This document shows positions 19,113-27,980 of a DNA stretch of 64,000 nucleotides, piece after piece. Origin of the DNA: Burkholderiales bacterium (GTDB lineage Bacteria; Pseudomonadota; Gammaproteobacteria; Burkholderiales; Ga0077523). The notes beneath the pieces are model-generated. The model was not told where the DNA came from, made no database searches, and worked only from the letters and a program-made list of their open reading frames with translations. Where the stretch lies: positions 1-64,000 of the forward strand of contig JALHMS010000023.1 in the NCBI GenBank assembly GCA_022843925.1, given 5' to 3'. Positions within the stretch are counted from its first letter, which is position 1; every line of letters starts with the position of its first letter. The position numbers were made by a program, and so were the translations under genes.

Positions 19113-19838
19113 GTGACCACACCGGTCCTCGACATCCGCGGCCTCTCCGCCGGCTACGGCCCGTTGCGCGTCCTGCACGACCTCGACCTCACCGTGCATG
19201 CCGGCGAGCGCATCGGTCTCGTCGGGCTGAACGGTCATGGCAAGTCGACGCTGTTCCGCGCGGTGGCCGGCCTCACCGACTGGCAGAGCGGGTCCGTCCT
19301 CCTGAACGGCGTCGAAGTGGGCGGCACGCGCAGCCAGGGGCCGGGGCGCCACACCCACGAGATCGTCCGCCGCGGGCTCGCACTGATGCCGCAGGGCGAC
19401 GCGATCTTCCCGGGCCTCACCGTGCGCCAGCATCTCGACGCCGGCGCCTACACGCGACGTGCGTGGCGCGAGCGCGACCGCCGCTGCCGCGACATCCTCG
19501 ACATCTTCCCGCCGCTCGAGAAACTGCTCGACGTGGCGGTCGGCAAGCTCTCGGGCGGCGAGCGCCGGATGGTCTCGCTGGGCCGCGGCCTCATGGCCGA
19601 CGCGACGGTGCTCCTCGTGGACGAGCCCTCGCTCGGCCTGGCACCGAAGATCGGCAAGACTGTGATGGACGCACTGATGCGGATCGATCTCGAGTCCGGC
19701 GCGATGATCATCGCCGAACAGAATCTCAGCCTCCTCGAGGGCCGCGTGACTCGGCTGCTCGGCATGCACGCCGGGCGCCTCAAGGGCGGCGGCATGACGG
19801 CGCTGCCCGGCCGCCACGTGACGGGGGTGGAACTGTGA
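19113..19838 (+). CDS. ABC transporter ATP-binding protein (LivF-like)
   Basis: Walker A GLNGHGKST, signature LSGGERRMVSLGR, Walker B VLLVDEPSLGLAPK. Confidence 0.9.
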   Translation: MTTPVLDIRGLSAGYGPLRVLHDLDLTVHAGERIGLVGLNGHGKSTLFRAVAGLTDWQSGSVLLNGVEVGGTRSQGPGRHTHEIVRRGLALMPQGDAIFPGLTVRQHLDAGAYTRRAWRERDRRCRDILDIFPPLEKLLDVAVGKLSGGERRMVSLGRGLMADATVLLVDEPSLGLAPKIGKTVMDALMRIDLESGAMIIAEQNLSLLEGRVTRLLGMHAGRLKGGGMTALPGRHVTGVEL

Positions 19839-20719
19839 TCGCCGACCTGCCCTACGTCATCGTCTCGGCGCTCGCGCTCTGGGCCATCTACGGCCTGCTC
19901 GCCATCGGCATCTCGATCGTCTGGTCGAGCCTCGGGATGATCAACATGGCGCACGGCTTCACGTTCGCCGTCGCGGGCTACGGCGCATGGCTCGCGGCCC
20001 AGTACGTCTCCGACGCCGGCGTCGTGGTGCTCGGTGCCGGCATCCTCACCGGTGCGGTCAGCGGCGCGCTCATCTACGCGGTGGCCTTCCTGCCGCTGCA
20101 CGACAAGCCCAACTTCATCGTGCGCAGCCTCATCGCCACCCTCGCCATCAGCCTGCTCGGCACGCAGGCGCTGCAGTGGCTGTTCGGCCCGCGCGTGAAG
20201 TCGCTGCCGCGCGTCTTCGGCAACACGCCGCTGGAACTGGGCGAGATCGTGATCACCGCGGACAAGCTCGGCGCCGTGCTGTCGTCCACGCTGCTGCTGG
20301 GCCTGGTGCTCCTCTGGATGACCCGCAGCCGCCGTGGCCTCGAGATCCGCGCGATGATGCAGAACCCGGAGGGCGCCGCGCTCGTGGGCATCGGCCTGCG
20401 CCGCACCGCGATGTCGGTGATGGCAGTCACGGGGGCGCTCGCGGGCCTGGCGTCGGTGCTGCTGTCGCAGACCTTCTTCGTGAGTCCCGGTGCCGGTCTC
20501 CAACCGCTCGTGAAGGGGCTGATCGTCGCCCTCTGCGGCGGCCTCGGCAGCATCCCCGGCGCGCTGCTCGCGGCGGGTCTCGTCGGGATCACCGAAGCGG
20601 CCACCGCCACCTGGCTCGGTGGCCAGTACGTGCTGATGACCCAGTTCGGGGTGATCATCGGCGTGCTCCTCATCCGGCCCCGCGGCATCGGCGGCCTCCT
20701 CGACGAGACGCGCGAATGA
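19835..20719 (+). CDS. Branched-chain type ABC permease (LivH-like)
   Basis: Hydrophobic permease with GLLAIGISIVWSSLGMINMAHG; GTG start overlaps the livF stop. Confidence 0.9.
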   Translation: MIADLPYVIVSALALWAIYGLLAIGISIVWSSLGMINMAHGFTFAVAGYGAWLAAQYVSDAGVVVLGAGILTGAVSGALIYAVAFLPLHDKPNFIVRSLIATLAISLLGTQALQWLFGPRVKSLPRVFGNTPLELGEIVITADKLGAVLSSTLLLGLVLLWMTRSRRGLEIRAMMQNPEGAALVGIGLRRTAMSVMAVTGALAGLASVLLSQTFFVSPGAGLQPLVKGLIVALCGGLGSIPGALLAAGLVGITEAATATWLGGQYVLMTQFGVIIGVLLIRPRGIGGLLDETRE

Positions 20720-22275
20720 GCTGGCGCAATCCGCAACTGCGGCGCGATCCCGCGAAGGGACCGGTGCATCCGCACCTGCCGGTGGGCCGCCGACGCTGGT
20801 GGCCGCGACTGCGTGCCCACGGCGGGAACACCTGGCGCCGCATGCGGTATCCGCTCACCCGGCGGCACGTGCTCTGGACGCGCGGCGAGTACAACCCGCG
20901 CAACCTCGCCGCCGAGGTGCGCATCCTCGACAAGCGGCCGCTGTGGTGGATGGCGGGTCTCGCGTTCCTCGCCATCGCCCCGCTGCTCACCGACGACGGC
21001 ACCATCCTCTCCGCAGCGTCGATCTTCGCGATCTACGCCGCGATCAATCTGGTGTGGATGCTCGTCATCGGCACCGCGGGCATCACTTCCCTGGCGACGC
21101 TCGCGATCGTCGGCGCGGGAGCCTACGGTGGCGCCTATCTCTCGATCACGTACGACTGGCCGTGGTGGAGCATGCTGCCCGTGGGCGGCGCCATCGGGCT
21201 CGTGTTCGGGGTGATCGTCGCGCTGCCGGCCATCCGCCTGGAAGGCTTCTACTACGCGCTGCTCACGCTCGGGCTCGCGGAACTCTGCCGCGTGTACGTC
21301 GTGCAGTCGCGCGTCTTCGGCTCGGCGACGGGTGGCATGTACGGCGCCGCCACGCACATCCCCGACGACCTCTCCGACACCGGCCAGTTGCGTTTCGCGT
21401 ACTACGCGGCGTTCGCGCTGATGCTGTGCGCCCTCGCGCTCTACCGATGGGTGGACGGCCAGCGGCTCGGGCGACTGCTGCGGGCCGCGCCGGAGAAGAA
21501 CGAAGCCTTCGCGGAGGCGGTGGGCATCGACTACCGCCGGGCGCGCATCCAGGTGTTCATCATCTCGTCGGTGGCGCTCGGGGTGATCGGCGGCTTCTAC
21601 GCCTCGCACTTCAAGGGCGCCTCGCCCTCGCTGTTCTCCATGGACAGCCTGCTGCTCATGCTCGCGATGATCGTCATCGGCGGGATCGGCAAGGCCGAGG
21701 GCGCGGTGGTGGGCACGTTGATCGTCGTCGCCATCGACAAGGTGTTCATCGACCTGGGTGCGCTGCGGCTCATATTGATCGGTGCCGTGATGCTCGTCTC
21801 CGTGCTCACCACGCGCGCGGGGCTGTTCGGGATCCAGGCGCAGTTCCGCGCCTGGCGCGAGAAGAAGAAGAGCGAGCGGCGCGCCCGGCGCCAGGAGAAA
21901 GGAGGAGAGGTCGTGCCAGAGGAAGCCACCGAGATCGCCGACAAGCAGGCGATCTACCATCGTCGATTCGACAAGCAGATGCGCGACTTCCTGAAGACGC
22001 TCGTCACCGACGAGGTCGTCGAGGAGCACCGGCTGAAGCCGCTCGGCCAGCACAGCGAGGCGCTGTCGCGGCTGACCAACTACTTCCGCCGCGGCCCCAT
22101 GGCCGACAAGTACGCCGTCTTCACCATCGTGCCCATGCGCGAGTACCGCGTGGTCGCGCTGTCGGGCCAGCGCGGCGTGCCGCCGCGGCTCGTGAACGAC
22201 CGCACCTACCACTCGCTGGGTGACGCCTACCACGCGGTGTTCCTGCTGCGCATCAACGACCTGCTGGAGTCCTGA
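20716..22275 (+). CDS. LivM-like ABC permease with an in-frame C-terminal domain resembling the N,N-dimethylformamidase small subunit
   Basis: LivM TM region to about residue 370, then a charged linker and a ~120 aa soluble domain (HSEALSRLTNYFRRGPMADKY...HAVFLLRINDL); internal SD aaaggagg and GTG at 21913. Confidence 0.8.
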   Translation: MSWRNPQLRRDPAKGPVHPHLPVGRRRWWPRLRAHGGNTWRRMRYPLTRRHVLWTRGEYNPRNLAAEVRILDKRPLWWMAGLAFLAIAPLLTDDGTILSAASIFAIYAAINLVWMLVIGTAGITSLATLAIVGAGAYGGAYLSITYDWPWWSMLPVGGAIGLVFGVIVALPAIRLEGFYYALLTLGLAELCRVYVVQSRVFGSATGGMYGAATHIPDDLSDTGQLRFAYYAAFALMLCALALYRWVDGQRLGRLLRAAPEKNEAFAEAVGIDYRRARIQVFIISSVALGVIGGFYASHFKGASPSLFSMDSLLLMLAMIVIGGIGKAEGAVVGTLIVVAIDKVFIDLGALRLILIGAVMLVSVLTTRAGLFGIQAQFRAWREKKKSERRARRQEKGGEVVPEEATEIADKQAIYHRRFDKQMRDFLKTLVTDEVVEEHRLKPLGQHSEALSRLTNYFRRGPMADKYAVFTIVPMREYRVVALSGQRGVPPRLVNDRTYHSLGDAYHAVFLLRINDLLES

Positions 22276-22278
22276 CCC

Positions 22279-24594
22279 GTGGCGAAGATCAAGCTGTTCG
22301 GCTACTGCGATCGGATGTCGGTGAAGGCCGGCGACACCCTGCGGTTCATGCTCTCGGCGGACGGCACCGACACCGCGCAGTTCCAGCTCGTGCGATTGAT
22401 CCACGGCGACCAGCATCCCGACGGGCCGGGCTTCATGGAAGTGGAGGTGGACGCGCCGCTGAACCGCCAGTGGCCGGTGCGCAAGCAGTACGCGCAGATC
22501 GGCTCGTACCTGGAAGTGCCGGATCCCGACGGCCGGCTCGCCCCCGAGGGCGACTTCACGGTGCACGCCTTCATCTGGCCGGCGACGCCGAAGTCCGGCC
22601 GGCAGGTGATCGCCGGTCGCTGGTCGGTGACGGACGTCGCCGGATGGGCGCTCGGCATCGACACGAACGGCTTCCTCGAATTCTGGATGGGCGACGGCAC
22701 ACGCGTGGACGCCGTGCGATCCGAGATGCCGCTGCTCGCGCAGTCGTGGTACTTCGTCGCCGCGAGCTTCCACGCCGCGAGCGGTCGGGTCACGCTGTAC
22801 CAGGAGTCGGTGCTGAACCGCTACAACAGCCTGCTCTCGAAGATCGTCCCGCTCGAGTACCGCTCGCACGTCACCGAGTCCGTGCGCGTGCGCCCCGGGC
22901 GCCCCACGGCGCCCTTCCTGGTGGCGGGCGCCACGGAACACAACGCGCGGCGCGGGCGCTTCGTCTCGCAACTCTACAACGGCAAGGTGGACCGCTTCGG
23001 CGTGCAGGGCCGCTGCCTCTCGCGCGCGGAGTTGGACGCGATCCGCGACGGCGGCGAGCCACCCGCCGACGGCCTGATCGCGCGCTGGGACACCACCGCG
23101 GGCTACACCGACCGCGGCATCGGCAACACGGTCGTCGACACGGGTCCGCACGGCCTGCACGCGGAGGGCGTGAACCGCCCGGTGCGCGCGCAGACCGGCT
23201 GGAACTGGACCGGCCGCGAGGACTGCTTCCGGCTCGCGCCCGCCCAGTACGGCGGCGTCGAGTTCCACGACGACGCGATCGAGGACTGCTGCTGGGAGCC
23301 CGTGTGCGACTACACGATCCCCGACGCTCTGAAGAGCGGCTGCTACGCGGTGCGCATCCGCGCCGGAGAACCCGGCCGCGAGGCCGAGGACCACATCCCC
23401 TTCTTCGTCCGCGCCGCCCGCCCGTCGGCACCCATCGCGCTATTGATGCCCACCGCGAGCTATCTCGCCTACGCCAACGAGCACCTCGCGTTCGACGCAC
23501 CCATCGCACAGGCCATCGTCTCGCACACACCGGTCCTGTCGGAGTCCGACGTGGAGATGTACCGCAACCGCGAGTTCGGACTCTCGACCTACGACCACCA
23601 CGCCGATGGTGCGGGGGTCTGCTACACGTCGTACCGGCGGCCCATCGTGAACATGCGGCCCAAGTACCGCCTCGCCGCCATGGGCTTCCCGTGGCAGTTC
23701 CCTGCGGACCTCTCGATCGTCGCGTGGCTGGAGCACCTGGGCTACGACTACGAGATCCTCACCGACGAGGACCTCCACCGCGACGGCGTCGCCGCGCTCG
23801 CGCCGTACCGCATGGTCATCAACGGCACCCACGCCGAGTACTACTCGGAGCCGATGCTCGACGCCACCGAGGACTATCTCGCTCAGGGCGGACGCCTGCT
23901 GTACCTCTCGGGCAACGGCTACTACTGGGTGATCGGATTCCCGGAAGACAAGCCGTGGCTGATGGAGGTGCGCAAGCTCGACTCCGGTTCGCGCGCCTGG
24001 CAGGCCAGACCGGGCGAGCACTATCTGCAGACCACCGGCGAGAAGAGCGGCCTCTGGCGCCATCGCGGCCGCGCGCCGCAGAAGCTGGTCGGCACCGGCT
24101 TCGCGTCGGAAGGCATGGACGAATCCCAACCCTTCCGCCGCATGCCCGACAGCCATCACAAGGCCGTGTCGTGGATCTTCGAGGGCGTGGAGGGCGACAT
24201 CATCGGCGACTTCGGCCTGGCGCTCGGAGGCGCTGCAGGCGTGGAGATCGACCGCTACGACCTGAGTCTCGGCACGCCACCCCACACGCGCATCCTGGCG
24301 TCGTCGGAGGGGCACTCCGACAACTATCCGAAGGTGTCGGAGGAGATCCTCTACAACTTCCCCGGCATGGGCGGGACGCAGGACTTCCAGATCCGCGCCG
24401 ACATGACCTACTTCACCACGCAGTCGCACGGCGCCGTCTTCTCGGCCAGTTCGATCGCCTGGGCGAGCGCGCTCCCGTGCAAGGGCTTCGACAACAACGT
24501 GTCGCGGGTGATGAAGAACGTGGTGGACGCTTTCCTGAAGCCGGGTCCGCTGCCCGGTTCGGAGTTCATCGCGGAAGAGAAGCACTGGCGGTGA
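22279..24594 (+). CDS. N,N-dimethylformamidase beta (large) subunit family protein
   Basis: Family-like architecture (LamG-like N-terminal half, then RPSAPIALLMPTASYLAYANEH, YDHHADG, NGTHAEYYSEPMLDATEDYLAQGGRLLYLSGNGYYW). Confidence 0.8.
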   Translation: MAKIKLFGYCDRMSVKAGDTLRFMLSADGTDTAQFQLVRLIHGDQHPDGPGFMEVEVDAPLNRQWPVRKQYAQIGSYLEVPDPDGRLAPEGDFTVHAFIWPATPKSGRQVIAGRWSVTDVAGWALGIDTNGFLEFWMGDGTRVDAVRSEMPLLAQSWYFVAASFHAASGRVTLYQESVLNRYNSLLSKIVPLEYRSHVTESVRVRPGRPTAPFLVAGATEHNARRGRFVSQLYNGKVDRFGVQGRCLSRAELDAIRDGGEPPADGLIARWDTTAGYTDRGIGNTVVDTGPHGLHAEGVNRPVRAQTGWNWTGREDCFRLAPAQYGGVEFHDDAIEDCCWEPVCDYTIPDALKSGCYAVRIRAGEPGREAEDHIPFFVRAARPSAPIALLMPTASYLAYANEHLAFDAPIAQAIVSHTPVLSESDVEMYRNREFGLSTYDHHADGAGVCYTSYRRPIVNMRPKYRLAAMGFPWQFPADLSIVAWLEHLGYDYEILTDEDLHRDGVAALAPYRMVINGTHAEYYSEPMLDATEDYLAQGGRLLYLSGNGYYWVIGFPEDKPWLMEVRKLDSGSRAWQARPGEHYLQTTGEKSGLWRHRGRAPQKLVGTGFASEGMDESQPFRRMPDSHHKAVSWIFEGVEGDIIGDFGLALGGAAGVEIDRYDLSLGTPPHTRILASSEGHSDNYPKVSEEILYNFPGMGGTQDFQIRADMTYFTTQSHGAVFSASSIAWASALPCKGFDNNVSRVMKNVVDAFLKPGPLPGSEFIAEEKHWR

Positions 24595-24621
24595 GCTGCG
24601 GGACGCGGGAGGGACGTGGAG

Positions 24622-24912
24622 CGTCGGTCGATCTACGGCTCGACGCGGCGCGTCCCCGGGCACAGAGACGAATCCTGGAACACGGGCGTCGGGCGGTGCC
24701 CGACCCACGGGGGTAAGTACCTCGCGCGATTCCAATGCGAAGGTTGTCGTGGGTCGAGCCATGGCTCGACGCGGCGGGTCCCCGGGCGCAGAGACGGTTC
24801 CTGGAACACGGGCGTCGGGCGGTGCCCAACCCACGGGGGCAAGTACCTCGCGCGATTCCAATGCGAAGGTTGTCGTGGGTCGAGCCATGGCTCGACGCGG
24901 CGGGTCCCCGGG
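24622..24912. repeat. 126-bp tandem repeat of paired REP hairpins (about 2.3 units)
   Basis: Units start at 24622 (degenerate), 24749 and 24875; contain GTCGAGCCATGGCTCGAC and GTCGGGCGGTGCCCGAC hairpins. Confidence 0.85.
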
Positions 24913-24918
24913 CGCATG

Positions 24919-25515
24919 TGTTGTAGGAGCGGGCCATGCCCGCGAAAGCGAGGGTTCCGGTCGAAACGTTTCCTCGCATTCGCCGCTTTCGGGGCCATGG
25001 GCCCCTCCTACAGAAGCCACACCCATGGCGCCTGGCTGAATCACGGGGGGATATACAAGGGGTCCTCCCCTTGTTGGTACGCCCTGCGGCCAAGCCGCCG
25101 CGGGCCACCGGCCCGAGAGGCGGCCATGCCCGCGAAAGCGAGGGTTCCGGTCGAAACGTTTCCTCGCATTCGCCGCTTTCGGGGCCATGGGCCCCTCCTA
25201 CAAGGCCATGGGCCCCTCCTACAGAAGCCACACCCATGGCGCCTGGCTGAATCACGGGGGGATATACAAGGGGTCCTCCTCTTGTTGGTACGCCCTGCGG
25301 CCAAGCCGCCGCGGGCCACCGGCCCGAGAGGCGGCCATGCCCGCGAAAGCGTCGGTTTCGGTTGAAGCGCTTCCTTGCATTCGCCGCTTTCGGGGCCATG
25401 GGCCCCTCCTACAAGGCCATGGGCTCCTCCCACAAGGCCATGGGCCCCTCCCACAAGGCCATGGGCCCCTCCCACAAGGCCACGGGCCCCTCCCACAAGG
25501 CCATGGGCTCCGCCT
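24919..25515. repeat. REP/BIME-like array: roughly 190-211-bp units plus 21-bp tandem repeat tail
   Basis: gtaggagcgggccatgcccgcgaaagcg...cgctttcggggccatgggcccctcctac repeated from 24932, 25122 and 25333, then repeats of the 21-mer aaggccatgggcccctcccac. Confidence 0.9.
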
Positions 25516-25885
25516 ACGGCAACGGCGCCTCGATGAAGCTGTAGACCTTCCACATCTCGGACTCGGTCAGCTTGCCCTTCCACGCCGGCATCTGCGTGCC
25601 CTTGCGGCCCTGGATCACGATCTTCATGAACGCCTGGCCCTTCAGCTTCGACTTGCGCAGGTTGGGGCCGCGCGCCCCGGTGTCGCCGTGGCAGATGTAG
25701 CAGGTACTACGGTAGAGCCGCTGACCTTCCGCGATGGCCTCGGCGTCGCCGCTGTACGGGTTCTCGGTGTGTTCCCACACGTAGGTGTCCGCCTCGACCT
25801 TCGGGGGTTGATGGGCCTGGCCGGCGGCTTCGCCGAGGGCGCCTGCCAGCAGCGCCGCGCAGAGGATCCTGGCGGATGTCTTCAC
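25514..25885 (-). CDS. c-type cytochrome
   Basis: Signal peptide and CYICH heme motif; adjacent to a PQQ dehydrogenase. Confidence 0.85.
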   Translation of the reverse strand: MKTSARILCAALLAGALGEAAGQAHQPPKVEADTYVWEHTENPYSGDAEAIAEGQRLYRSTCYICHGDTGARGPNLRKSKLKGQAFMKIVIQGRKGTQMPAWKGKLTESEMWKVYSFIEAPLP

Positions 25886-25965
25886 GATGGATTCGGGATG
25901 CGGGCGGCGCCATCGTCGGGAGGGCGCCGCTGGGTGGATCGGAGCACGTCAACGACGTGCGGGGC

Positions 25966-27732
25966 TCATTTCGGAACGGGTGTGAGCGCACCTTCGATGT
26001 CGGTCACGCCCCACTCGCCCGCACCGGCCTTGCCAGCGGGCATGTTGTCGAGGGCGAACACGACGAGGCTGTTCCCCTTGGGTGCGCTGAAGTAGAAGCC
26101 CGGGTCCCCGCCGAGGCCCGACAGGATCGCGACGTACTGCTTCCCGCCGATCTCGTACGTGACGGGCGAGGCGTTGATGCCCGAGCCGGTCTGGTACTTC
26201 CACAGCACCTTCCCCGTCTTCGCGTCGGCCGCGTAGAAGAAGCCCAGCTGGTCTCCGGTGAACACGAGGCCCGATTTCGTCGCGAGCACGCCCGCGAACA
26301 CGGGCAACGGGCTCGGGATCTCCCACAGCCACTTCCGCTTCTCCACGTCGAACGCGCGCAGCCGGCCGATGGGGCCGCCCAGCGTGTGCATCTTGTAGTC
26401 CATGCCCATGTAGACCTTGCCGGGCTCGTACTTGATGTCCTCCGACTTGTAGCCCGTCAGGGACATCGCCCACGTGTTGGTCGGCACGAAGGCGATCTTC
26501 GTCTCGGGGTTGAACGCCATCGGGAACCAGTTGGTGCCGCCCTCGAGCCCGGGGATGATCGGCACGACCGGCTTGCCGTCCGCCAGCGGGCGCATCGCCT
26601 CGTTCACGGCCGGCCGGCCGGTGACCGGGTCGAGACCGGTCGTCCAGTTGATGCCTTCCACGGTGGGTGTGGCGTACAGGAACTTGCCGTTGGTCCGGTC
26701 GAGCACGTAGAAGAAGCCGTTGCGATTGGACTGGAGCGCGGCCTTCACGGGCTTCCCGTTCAGCGTGATGTCCGCGAGGATCGGCGTGTTGTTGCCGTCG
26801 TAGTCCCAGCCGTCGTTGGGGGTGTACTGGAACCCCCACTGGATGACGCCGGTGTCGGGGTTCATCGCGACGAGCGACGCGGTCCACTTGTTGTCGCCGG
26901 GACGCAGGTTGGATGTCCACGGGCCGGGGTTGCTGGTGCCCCAGTACAGCAGGTTCAGCGCAGGGTCGAACGCGCCCGACTGCCAGGTGGCGCCGCCACC
27001 CGTCTTCCACGTGTCGCCCGGCCAGGATTCGTTGCCGGGCTCACCGGGGCCGGGGATCGTGTAGGTGGTCCACGCGAGATCGCCGGTCTTCGCGTCGTAG
27101 GCGCGGATGTAGCCGCGCACGCCGTACTCGCCGCCGGCGATGCCGACGATGACCTTGCCCTTCACGACGAGCGGCGCGCCCGTGGCCGAGTAGCCGGCCT
27201 GCCAGTCGTCGATCACCTTCTCCCACGCCACCTTTCCCGTGGCCTTGTCGAGCGCCACGACGCGCGCATCGAGCGTCAGCACGTAGACGTGGTCACCGTG
27301 GATCGCGACCCCGCGGTTCACCGGTCCGCAGCAGAGCACGGTGCCCAGCCCTTCCGGCTCCTCGGGAGCCCACTGCCAGAGGCGTCGGCCATTGACGGCG
27401 TCGAAGGCGAACACGTGGGCGTGGGCACCGGTCACGTACATCACCCCGCCCTCCACCACCGGCGTGGCCTCGAGACCGTCCAGGGAATCGAGCGTCGCGG
27501 ACCACACGGGCCGGAGGCCCTTCACGTTCGCCTGCTTCACCTGGGTGAGCGGGCTGAACCGCTGGTTGTCGTAGCTGCGCCCGTACATCAGCCATTCGGA
27601 CTTGTTCTTCCCGGCGGCCACGAGGTCGGCGTCGGTCGGGCCCGCGACGGACGCGGCGGGAAGACCGACGATGGCGAAAGCGACCAACGAGGCGCACAAC
27701 GAAGGGGCGGGCAGGAAGGAGGGTCGGGGCAC
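25966..27732 (-). CDS. PQQ-dependent alcohol dehydrogenase
   Basis: Beta-propeller repeats with tryptophan-docking-like motifs, vicinal disulfide LCCGPVNRG, active-site region NDGWDYDGNNTP; GTG start with upstream GGAGA. Confidence 0.85.
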   Translation of the reverse strand: MPRPSFLPAPSLCASLVAFAIVGLPAASVAGPTDADLVAAGKNKSEWLMYGRSYDNQRFSPLTQVKQANVKGLRPVWSATLDSLDGLEATPVVEGGVMYVTGAHAHVFAFDAVNGRRLWQWAPEEPEGLGTVLCCGPVNRGVAIHGDHVYVLTLDARVVALDKATGKVAWEKVIDDWQAGYSATGAPLVVKGKVIVGIAGGEYGVRGYIRAYDAKTGDLAWTTYTIPGPGEPGNESWPGDTWKTGGGATWQSGAFDPALNLLYWGTSNPGPWTSNLRPGDNKWTASLVAMNPDTGVIQWGFQYTPNDGWDYDGNNTPILADITLNGKPVKAALQSNRNGFFYVLDRTNGKFLYATPTVEGINWTTGLDPVTGRPAVNEAMRPLADGKPVVPIIPGLEGGTNWFPMAFNPETKIAFVPTNTWAMSLTGYKSEDIKYEPGKVYMGMDYKMHTLGGPIGRLRAFDVEKRKWLWEIPSPLPVFAGVLATKSGLVFTGDQLGFFYAADAKTGKVLWKYQTGSGINASPVTYEIGGKQYVAILSGLGGDPGFYFSAPKGNSLVVFALDNMPAGKAGAGEWGVTDIEGALTPVPK

Positions 27733-27980
27733 GGGGAAATCTCCAGGGTCTCGGGCAGTTCGAAGGGGGCGTCGAGGACACGATGCGGCAGCGCACAAAG
27801 TAAGTTTCCTGGATCGGGGTGTCAACGAGTCCCACGGGCGGCCGGAAGCGTTCGTCGCCCGGGAGCGCACGGGCGGCAGTTCCCGTAGGTCATCGGTCAG
27901 AACCGGGCCGCCACCATGTTGCGGAGGCCACCTGCGGTCGCAGCCAGCCTCTTCCGACATCCGGCGTCAGAGGGCAATCC

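Noticed and set aside
20074-23394. 1106-aa minus-strand ORF
   Set aside because: Lies antisense to livH, livM and the formamidase gene; Arg/His/Gly-rich shadow translation with no motifs, typical of high-GC DNA
25395-25515. 21-bp repeats as a coding heptapeptide repeat (KAMGPSH) protein
   Set aside because: The 60-aa ORF has no clear start signal and simply translates the REP-derived tandem array
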